In this document: piece after piece, positions 1 to 4,935 of the stretch
Layout of the letters: every line of letters begins with the position of its first letter
Numbering within the stretch: the stretch's first letter is position 1
Assembly (NCBI GenBank): GCA_030045755.1
Contig: JASIEW010000030.1
Location: forward strand, 1-5,510
Source of the DNA: Nitrososphaerales archaeon
GTDB lineage: Archaea; Thermoproteota; Nitrososphaeria; Nitrososphaerales; UBA183
Direction of reading: 5' to 3'
DNA length: 5,510 nucleotides
Position numbers and translations under genes: made by a program
The notes under the pieces: generated by a model
Database searches by the model: none
The model's input: the letters and a program-made list of their open reading frames with translations, nothing else
What the model was told of the DNA's origin: nothing

Positions 1-351
1 ATGCGGAGCATCTTCAGGCGCTCAGTGGAGCCGGATATCCTCAAACGACTCGGAGCCCTGTACAGAAAGTACGTCAGACTCAGACTGGAAGGGCTGCTCG
101 AGTCCACCCTGGCCCCTGTCATTGCCGAGGAGCTCAAGAAGCATCCGGCGGCATACATCAAGTCTCATCCCAGAGGGATGAGAGAAGGCGTTTCAAGGAT
201 AGAGCTCGACATTGCGCTCGTCGGAAAGGACAGGGCTTTAGTGGACGAGAAGGCGACCGCCATCAGCAAAGAGTTGGTGGCTTCCATCAAGAACGCCGGC
301 GGAACCGTATTATCTAGCACGGAGGACGCGCGGGCGCGAGACCTGAGCTAG
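1..351 (+). CDS. CinA-like MoCF-binding family protein, C-terminal part (5' end outside window)
   Basis: The visible 116 residues resemble the region after the MoCF (molybdopterin-binding-like) domain of CinA/COG1058 proteins. Family members carry a 'GVP.EM+.IF' motif, and this frame opens with M-R-S-I-F at residues 1-5, so the ATG at base 1 is probably an internal Met and most of the protein lies upstream. Further along are YIKSHPRG (52-59) and VSRIELDI (64-71), which I associate with archaeal members, then a helix-rich tail ending AGGTVLSSTEDARARDLS. Full-length archaeal homologues are roughly 250 residues or more. In bacteria the family is linked to NMN deamidation and ADP-ribose hydrolysis; the archaeal stand-alone form has no firmly established role, and the catalytic half is not visible here. 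The TAG stop is followed two bases later by the GPN-loop GTPase start, so the two are probably co-transcribed. The family call comes from remembered motifs, not a search. Confidence 0.65.
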   Translation: MRSIFRRSVEPDILKRLGALYRKYVRLRLEGLLESTLAPVIAEELKKHPAAYIKSHPRGMREGVSRIELDIALVGKDRALVDEKATAISKELVASIKNAGGTVLSSTEDARARDLS

Positions 352-353
352 AA

Positions 354-1112
354 TTGGACATAACATTCCTGACCGGAACGGCGGGCTCCGGCAAGTCGAC
401 GCTTGCGGCCGCGCTCAAGGACTGGCACGTAGGCAGGGACGAGGACGCGATCGCGGTCAACCTTGACCCTGGTGTCGTGGACCTGCCCTACGACCCGGAT
501 GTGGACATAAGGGACAGAGTGGAGTTACAGCAGGTGATGGAAGAGTACGGGCTCGGCCCGAATGGGGCCCTCGTGCTGGCCATCGATATGGTGGCGACGA
601 AGATGGAGGAGATTCAAGACGAGATAGACTCCTTCGAGGCTGAACACGTCATCGTCGACACGCCAGGTCAGATAGAGCTCTTCGCCTTCAGAAACAGCGG
701 CCAGTTCGTGATCGCCGAAGCGAAGGCGGACTCGAAGGCCCTGCTCTTCCTCTTCGACCCTCTGATCGCGAACACCCCGGCGAACTTCCTCTCGATCGCC
801 TTGCTTTCGGCCTCGGTCGGGCTGAGGATGAAAGTACCGAAGATCTCGGTCCTCACCAAGAGGGACATAGCCAGGGACGCGTCGGCGAAGATACTCGAGT
901 GGAGCAGGAACGCGAGGTCGTTCGAAGATGCGCTCGCAGAGACCCAGAGCGGAGAGCAGTACTCGCTCTATTCTGGGCTGTTCAGGAGTGTAAGGAAGCT
1001 CTCCGTCGGGGAAGACCTTCTACCCGTTTCTGCTACGACGTCCGATGGGATGATCGCTCTGGTGGGAGAGCTCTCAAGGATGTTCAGTGGGGGGGAGGAG
1101 TTTGTGGAGTAA
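354..1112 (+). CDS. GPN-loop GTPase
   Basis: A 252-residue cytoplasmic GTPase of the GPN/XAB1 (ATP_bind_1) family, a usual length for the archaeal form. Visible motifs in order: P-loop GTAGSGKST (8-16), VNLDPG (35-40), the diagnostic Gly-Pro-Asn insertion (68-70), G3 motif DTPGQIE (102-108), and a TKRD G4 motif (168-171) in place of NKxD. A probable G5 region is PVSATTSDG near the C-terminus. Eukaryotic paralogues (Npa3/GPN1-3) help assemble and import RNA polymerase II; archaeal members such as Pab0955 are homodimeric GTPases whose partner is not settled. The start is TTG, two bases after the upstream stop. It is fixed by the P-loop, which begins at residue 8 and leaves no room for a later start. 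No clear Shine-Dalgarno sequence precedes it, so translational coupling is likely. The last 29 bp overlap the end of the convergent hydrolase gene and include a run of seven G. Confidence 0.93.
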   Translation: MDITFLTGTAGSGKSTLAAALKDWHVGRDEDAIAVNLDPGVVDLPYDPDVDIRDRVELQQVMEEYGLGPNGALVLAIDMVATKMEEIQDEIDSFEAEHVIVDTPGQIELFAFRNSGQFVIAEAKADSKALLFLFDPLIANTPANFLSIALLSASVGLRMKVPKISVLTKRDIARDASAKILEWSRNARSFEDALAETQSGEQYSLYSGLFRSVRKLSVGEDLLPVSATTSDGMIALVGELSRMFSGGEEFVE

Positions 1113-1833
1113 GCTCAGACAGGAACGCCTGTATCGCTGTCCCTAAGGACTCGGGCTTCTCGAGCGGAAGCATGTGCCCGGAGTCCTTCACCCAAATCAC
1201 CTCGGAGGTGCGAATCCTTTCGTTAAGGAACTGGGACCACTTGGGAGGCGTCATCTTGTCGTCGTCGCCGCACAGGATCAACGTCTTTGTGGTTATCTCG
1301 CCCAGGCGGTCCCTGACATCGAAACCGTCGCATGCCAGGTAGTCGTTGAGGAAGACCGGCAGGTTCGAAAGCGATAGGGCTGTCCTGGCCTCTCGCCCGA
1401 GCCCCAGGTCGATCGCATGGAAACTCAGGGGGGTGATCGCCTCTTCTATCGCCCTCAGGGGCTTGTTTCTGAGTCCGTCTACTATCGAGGGCAGGACGCC
1501 CAGCTTGGCGCCTGCGCCGACGAGGATGACCCCTCCCACGCTCTCGGGATGGTCGATCCCCATGGTCAGTGCGATCGCGCTTCCCATTGAGTGACCGCAT
1601 ATCGCCGGCTTGTGGAGTCCTGCTTGGTTGATGAAATCGTTGACTGAAGTCGCGTACTCTCCGATGGTCTTGCACGTTATCTCTCCCGACGGATGCCCGG
1701 GAAGATTGACTGCGTAGGCGGTCGACCTCCCGGACAGGAACTGCATCGTCCTCTTCCAGAGGAGGTTGTTTCCGCCGGCTCCGTGGATGAGGACCACGTC
1801 GAACGGAGCGCCATGAGTGACGGATTCGAGCAT
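1084..1833 (-). CDS. Alpha/beta hydrolase, substrate unknown
   Basis: A complete alpha/beta-hydrolase fold protein of 249 residues from the ATG at 1833. With that start it shows the oxyanion-hole motif HGAGGNN (17-23), a LPGHP segment (44-48), the nucleophile elbow GHSMG with Ser82, the acid in GDDDKMTP (probably Asp192), and the general base in DSGH (His220). The triad order and spacing are standard, so it should be an active serine hydrolase (esterase, thioesterase, lactonase or C-C hydrolase). I see no feature that picks the substrate, and no signal peptide or membrane segment. An in-frame TTG at 1854 would add seven residues. I prefer ATG because a TATA-like box at 1860-1869 lies only 5 bp upstream of that TTG but about 31 bp from the ATG. 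The C-terminus is a short Pro-rich tail (TPQTPPPH) created by the G-run shared with the GTPase gene. The lyase gene divergently transcribed across 60 bp hints at a related acyl-CoA role, but that is only inference. Confidence 0.9.
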   Translation of the reverse strand: MLESVTHGAPFDVVLIHGAGGNNLLWKRTMQFLSGRSTAYAVNLPGHPSGEITCKTIGEYATSVNDFINQAGLHKPAICGHSMGSAIALTMGIDHPESVGGVILVGAGAKLGVLPSIVDGLRNKPLRAIEEAITPLSFHAIDLGLGREARTALSLSNLPVFLNDYLACDGFDVRDRLGEITTKTLILCGDDDKMTPPKWSQFLNERIRTSEVIWVKDSGHMLPLEKPESLGTAIQAFLSELTPQTPPPH

Positions 1834-1859
1834 GTCAGGCCCGGAGACTCGCAATAAGA

Positions 1860-1869
1860 GAGATAAAGG
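1860..1869. promoter_or_regulatory. TATA-like box between divergent hydrolase and lyase genes
   Basis: The only AT-rich element in the 60-bp divergent gap. It reads GAGATAAAGG on the plus strand and CCTTTATCTC on the minus strand. Its centre is about 31 bp from the hydrolase ATG at 1833 and about 29 bp from the lyase ATG at 1894. With archaeal TATA boxes centred near -26/-27, both transcripts would be leaderless or nearly so, which fits the absence of a Shine-Dalgarno sequence before either gene. The minus-strand decamer recurs exactly at 4901-4910 upstream of the mutase. Purine-rich sequence to the left (AATAAGAGA) could act as a BRE for plus-strand transcription. No mapped transcripts are available to confirm this. 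Confidence 0.5.
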
Positions 1870-1893
1870 CAGCTACCGGCGACCGACGCACTG

Positions 1894-2787
1894 ATGTCGA
1901 CTCGGAGCGCGGCGCGCCTCAGGGGCCTCGTGTCGGGCAAGCACATAGTAGTGGCTCCCGGCGTGTTCAGCCCGGCGGCCGCCAAGGTCGCGGAGAAGAT
2001 TGGATTCGATGCGTTGTACTTCTCGGGGGCCGGATTTTCGAACCTTCTCGCCTTGCCCGACCTCGGAGTCACGACCTTGACCGAGGTTGCGAGGGCCACC
2101 CGTGAGATCACTTCGCGCGTGAGCCTGCCCTTGGTCGCCGACGCAGACACAGGATTTGGAGAGGCGGTCAACGTCGCGAGGACCGTGGGAGAGCTGCGAG
2201 CGGCAGGGGCGGCCGCGCTCCACATAGAGGATCAAGTCCTCCCCAAGCGGTGCGGCCACTTGGAGGGGAAGGAACTCGTGGCCACTGACGAGATGGTCAA
2301 GAAACTGATTTCGGCGAAGGACGCGTCGAGCGGCGACGTCATGATAATCGCCAGGACCGACTCTCGGGCGGTCGAAGGCATCGACTCAGCCATAGAACGC
2401 GCAAAGGTGTACTCCAGGGCGGGCGCAGACATGATCTTTCCCGAAGCGCTCGAGAGCAGAGAAGAGTTCAAAGAGTTCAGAAGGAAGCTCAAGCTCCCTC
2501 TGATGGCCAACATGACGGAGTTCGGGAAGACGCCCTACATGACCGCTAGCGAGTTCGAAGAGCTAGGCTACAACATGGTGATATTCCCGGTCACTGCCTT
2601 CAGGGCTGCGATGAAGGCTGTCGAAGCGACCTATCGGAGGCTGAAGTCGGAAGGGACCCAGAAGGCGATGTTGAACTCGTTGATGAGTCGAGACCAATTC
2701 AATGACCTGATAGACTACCGCCGCTATCAAGACGCCGACCGGAGAGCGCTGAAGGAAGCTAGGCGGCTGGACCGGGAGCACGTCTAG
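1894..2787 (+). CDS. prpB: 2-methylisocitrate lyase (PrpB-type, ICL/PEP mutase superfamily)
   Basis: Cleaves 2-methylisocitrate to pyruvate and succinate, the last step of the 2-methylcitrate cycle for propionyl-CoA. It has 297 residues, matching bacterial PrpB (about 296) and far shorter than classical isocitrate lyase. Motifs in order: DLGVTTL (56-62), the Mg-binding DADTGFG (83-89), HIEDQ (110-114), the catalytic loop KRCGHLEGK with Cys120 (118-126), ARTD (153-156), FPEA (182-185), and NMTEFGKTP (206-214). PVTAFRA (232-238), EGTQ (253-256) and the DYRRYQ end (274-279) follow E. coli PrpB closely (PLSAFRA, EGTQK, NYYQYE there), which favours PrpB over PEP mutase, oxaloacetase or isocitrate lyase relatives. 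The ATG start has no Shine-Dalgarno sequence but sits about 29 bp from a TATA-like box, suggesting a leaderless mRNA. It heads a probable operon with the synthase 17 bp downstream. No prpD or acnD-like dehydratase gene is visible, so the intervening isomerisation must be encoded elsewhere. Confidence 0.87.
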   Translation: MSTRSAARLRGLVSGKHIVVAPGVFSPAAAKVAEKIGFDALYFSGAGFSNLLALPDLGVTTLTEVARATREITSRVSLPLVADADTGFGEAVNVARTVGELRAAGAAALHIEDQVLPKRCGHLEGKELVATDEMVKKLISAKDASSGDVMIIARTDSRAVEGIDSAIERAKVYSRAGADMIFPEALESREEFKEFRRKLKLPLMANMTEFGKTPYMTASEFEELGYNMVIFPVTAFRAAMKAVEATYRRLKSEGTQKAMLNSLMSRDQFNDLIDYRRYQDADRRALKEARRLDREHV

Positions 2788-2791
2788 AGAC

Positions 2792-2796
2792 GGAGG
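2792..2796 (+). promoter_or_regulatory. Shine-Dalgarno site of the citrate/methylcitrate synthase gene
   Basis: GGAGG lies within CGGAGGGGG, 8 nt before the GTG at 2805 and just after the lyase stop (2785-2787). It supports the GTG start and shows that this internal operon gene is translated from a leadered mRNA, unlike the apparently leaderless first genes nearby. Confidence 0.75.
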
Positions 2797-2804
2797 GGGC
2801 AGTC

Positions 2805-3917
2805 GTGGAGAAACAGATCAAAGTTCCCAAAGGGCTCGCAGGCGTCTCCATCACGGACACCGCTATCGCGAAGAGCGGGGCCGACGGCTCGTTGCTCTAC
2901 AGGGGCTACACGATAGAGGAAGTCGCAGCCAACGCTGGCTTCGAAGAGACGGCGTACCTGGTCCTGAACGGGAGGCTCCCGAAGAGCGTAGAACTCAAAG
3001 CATTCGCCTTAGGCCTGCGAGACGAGGGCAGAGTCCAGGACAAGGTATTCGGGGTGATGAGGGAACTCGGGAAGGGTGCGCATCCCATAGACGTCCTCCG
3101 GACTGCCACCTCAGCCCTGGGGAGCATCGACGACAAGCGCGACACTCCGGGGCAAGAACTCTCCATCGAAGCGAAGATGTCGACTCTAGTAGCGAACTGT
3201 CGTCGCGTACCGCGCGGAGAGGCGCCAGCAGAGCCTGGAAAAGCAGAAGGATTCGCGGCCAACCTGCTGAAGATGCTGACAAACAGGGAGGCGAGCGACT
3301 ACGAGAGATGGGTCTTCGAACGGGTCCTCATTTTCTACATGGAGCACGACCTGAACGCGTCCTCGTTCACCGTCAGGGTGGTAGCCTCCACGCTGGCCGA
3401 CCCTTATGCTGCGGCGGCGGCAGGTCTGGCCGCCCTAAAGGGCCCGCTGCACGGGGGTGCGAACGAGGGGGCCATGCAGATGCTCCTCCAGATAGAGGAA
3501 CCTAGCGCAGCCGCCTCGTACGTTGACGAGGCTCTCGGAGGCAAGAAGAAGGTCATAGGCTTCGGGCACAGGGTCTACAAGGAGTTTGATCCGAGGGCCA
3601 GGCTGTGCAAGGGGTACCTGAAAGAGATGCTGAAGAGGAGAGGAGAGGATGACAAGCTCTACAGGCTGTGCGACGCTCTTGAGAGCGAGATGTGGGAAAG
3701 GAAGAGGATACCTCCGAACCTGGATTACTATGCCGCGCCGATATTCTACCTGCTCGGAATCGAGATACCTCTCTACACTCCGATCTTTGCGGCGAGCAGG
3801 GTCTTCGGATGGATGGCTCACTACAACGAACAGGTGCAAGAGAACAAACTGATCAGGCCTGACTCAACGTACGTCGGGCCAGTCGGACTCTCTTACACGC
3901 CGCTAGACAAGCGATGA
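2805..3917 (+). CDS. Citrate synthase / 2-methylcitrate synthase
   Basis: A 370-residue citrate synthase of the short hexamer/dimer type found in archaea and in bacterial PrpC, condensing acetyl-CoA or propionyl-CoA with oxaloacetate. Visible signatures: the N-terminal GLAGVSITDTAIA (10-22) and LYRGYTIEE (31-39), EHDLNASSFT with His181 (180-189), GPLHGGANE with His216 (213-221), GFGHRVYKEFDPRA with His255 (252-265), NLDYYAAPIFYLLGI with Asp307 (305-319), and a C-terminal ASRVFGWMAHYNEQ. His216, His255 and Asp307 fit the family's catalytic triad. The start is GTG with a strong GGAGG eight bases upstream. The gene follows the methylisocitrate lyase by 17 bp, which argues that propionyl-CoA is at least one physiological substrate. 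Archaeal enzymes of this type are often bifunctional and sequence alone does not separate prpC from gltA, so no symbol is given. It ends 10 bp from the convergent GTPase gene, with no U-tract terminator between them. Confidence 0.93.
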   Translation: MEKQIKVPKGLAGVSITDTAIAKSGADGSLLYRGYTIEEVAANAGFEETAYLVLNGRLPKSVELKAFALGLRDEGRVQDKVFGVMRELGKGAHPIDVLRTATSALGSIDDKRDTPGQELSIEAKMSTLVANCRRVPRGEAPAEPGKAEGFAANLLKMLTNREASDYERWVFERVLIFYMEHDLNASSFTVRVVASTLADPYAAAAAGLAALKGPLHGGANEGAMQMLLQIEEPSAAASYVDEALGGKKKVIGFGHRVYKEFDPRARLCKGYLKEMLKRRGEDDKLYRLCDALESEMWERKRIPPNLDYYAAPIFYLLGIEIPLYTPIFAASRVFGWMAHYNEQVQENKLIRPDSTYVGPVGLSYTPLDKR

Positions 3918-3927
3918 AGATGGTCAG

Positions 3928-4851
3928 TTAGCCCAGTCGCGTCTTCACTAACCGAGCGGCGGCTTCGTTCACGGTTAGCCTCCCTTCCAGCACGAGTCTC
4001 GCAAGGTCGTCGGCCTTCGCTGCGGAGAAGCGCTCGAACTTCTCCATCACTTCGCCCTTCGCCGTCTCGACGACCATCCCCCTTATGCTCCTGAGCTTGA
4101 GGCCCGAGGCTTCGCCGTCGAGTTTAGAGCGGAACGACTCGGTCACCTCCGCCAGTCTTTCGATTCCTTCGTCTTTGAGAGCTGATGTCTTGACGACGGG
4201 CGAAGACCTTCCCTTCGAGTCTCGGAGCATGCTGAGCAGGCTGACGACCGCCGCGTCCGCCCCCTCCAAGTCTGACTTGTTCACGACGTACACGTCTCCA
4301 ACCTCCATCAGACCGGCTTTTGATGCCTGGACGTCATCCCCCAGTCCGGGCATTACTACCACTAGGACAGCGTGGGCGACGCCCACGACTTCGACGTCAG
4401 CCTGCCCTGTGCCGACGGTCTCCAAGATGATGACGTCGAAACCTGCAGAGTCCATGAGCTGAAGCGCTTCAGAGGCTGCCTTCGAGAGGCCGCCAGTCCA
4501 ACCCCTCGAAGCCATGGACCTGATGAAGACGCCCTTGTCCCCATAGTGCGCCTTCATTCTGATCCTGTCTCCTAGGAGCGCGCCCCCTGTGACTGGACTG
4601 GACGGGTCAATCGCCAAAACGCCAACCTTCAGGTTCATCTTCCTATAGTGAGCTATGAGCCGCCCAACGAGGGTGCTCTTCCCCGTCCCCGGAGGGCCCG
4701 TGACGCCCAGGATGAAGGCCCTCCTCGGTGGCCTCAAGGCCTTGAGCAAGGCGGCCCCTGCCCCGGGTTTGTTCTCCACCAGCGAGATGCCCTTCGCGAG
4801 CGCCCTCCGATTTCCAGCTCTGATGTCGGATGCGAGAGAGTCGGCGCGCAA
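3928..4851 (-). CDS. meaB: MeaB/ArgK-type GTPase, chaperone of B12-dependent acyl-CoA mutase
   Basis: A G3E-class P-loop GTPase that gates adenosylcobalamin loading and protects or reactivates methylmalonyl-CoA mutase and relatives; older annotations call it ArgK/LAO transport ATPase. Its 307 residues are slightly shorter than many MeaB proteins (about 320-330). Seen in order: an N-terminal helical region with [18 protein letters not shown] (10-27), Walker A GPPGTGKS (52-59), DPSSP (82-86), [11 protein letters not shown] (89-99), RSMASRG (111-117), ETVGTGQ (144-150), [10 protein letters not shown] (166-175), NKSD (191-194), and a C-terminal helical region that normally forms the dimer arm. 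The usual family G3/switch text is ETVGVGQS; here Thr and Ala replace Val and Ser, a mild divergence. The TTG at 4851 is the only reasonable start: an in-frame stop lies at 4870-4872 and no other start codon intervenes. A TATA-like box centred about 31 bp upstream suggests a leaderless mRNA. The divergent mutase gene is its likely client. Confidence 0.93.
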   Translation of the reverse strand: MRADSLASDIRAGNRRALAKGISLVENKPGAGAALLKALRPPRRAFILGVTGPPGTGKSTLVGRLIAHYRKMNLKVGVLAIDPSSPVTGGALLGDRIRMKAHYGDKGVFIRSMASRGWTGGLSKAASEALQLMDSAGFDVIILETVGTGQADVEVVGVAHAVLVVVMPGLGDDVQASKAGLMEVGDVYVVNKSDLEGADAAVVSLLSMLRDSKGRSSPVVKTSALKDEGIERLAEVTESFRSKLDGEASGLKLRSIRGMVVETAKGEVMEKFERFSAAKADDLARLVLEGRLTVNEAAARLVKTRLG

Positions 4852-4861
4852 TTCCGACGCG

Positions 4862-4901
4862 CCCGTAGATTAAGTCGCTTTTATCGATACGGGAGAGCGA
4901 C
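4862..4901. repeat. Two interleaved 6-bp inverted repeats in the meaB-mutase divergent region
   Basis: CCCGTA (4862-4867) pairs with TACGGG (4888-4893), and GTCGCT (4874-4879) pairs with AGCGAC (4896-4901). Arm centres are 26 and 22 bp apart, and both repeats enclose the meaB TATA-like box, where a repressor could block access. Matches of this length are expected about once by chance in 84 bp, so this is a candidate operator only. Confidence 0.2.
4879..4885 (-). promoter_or_regulatory. TATA-like box of meaB
   Basis: The minus strand reads GATAAAA, within ATCGATAAAAGC. The centre is about 31 bp upstream of the TTG at 4851, the same spacing as at the other divergent promoters here, so the transcript would start a few bases before the TTG or at it. 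The meaB leader shows no Shine-Dalgarno sequence. Confidence 0.5.
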
Positions 4902-4910
4902 CTTTATCTC
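4901..4910 (+). promoter_or_regulatory. TATA-like box of the acyl-CoA mutase gene
   Basis: CCTTTATCTC is identical to the minus-strand decamer at 1860-1869 before the hydrolase. It follows a purine-rich GGGAGAGCGA that could hold a BRE. The TTTATC centre lies about 30 bp before the in-frame TTG at 4936, which predicts a near-leaderless mRNA and helps choose that start. Confidence 0.5.
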
Positions 4911-4935
4911 ACCCTGTTCCCCTCTCCGCTCAGGT

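Noticed and set aside
899..1342. Plus-strand frame spanning the end of the GTPase and the hydrolase
   Set aside because: It crosses two genuine genes out of frame and has no family signature.
1223..1675. Minus-strand open frame of 150 codons inside the hydrolase gene
   Set aside because: It is an Arg/Pro/Gly/Asp-rich out-of-frame translation of the hydrolase with no family motifs, typical of a GC-rich shadow frame.
1834..1854. TTG at 1854 as the hydrolase start (seven extra residues)
   Set aside because: It would begin only 5 bp downstream of the TATA-like box and so upstream of the expected transcript start. ATG 1833 is at the expected distance and still precedes the whole fold.
1677..2225. 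Minus-strand open frame of 182 codons antisense to prpB
   Set aside because: Low-complexity Ser/Ala/Arg/Pro composition with no recognisable motifs; the opposite strand encodes a clear PrpB.
3435..3839. Minus-strand open frame of 134 codons antisense to the citrate synthase gene
   Set aside because: It lies opposite the catalytic core of an unambiguous citrate synthase and shows no domain of its own.
3918..3927. Terminator between the convergent synthase and meaB genes
   Set aside because: The gap is 10 bp, with no T-tract or hairpin. Termination must occur within the opposing genes, or its signal cannot be recognised here.
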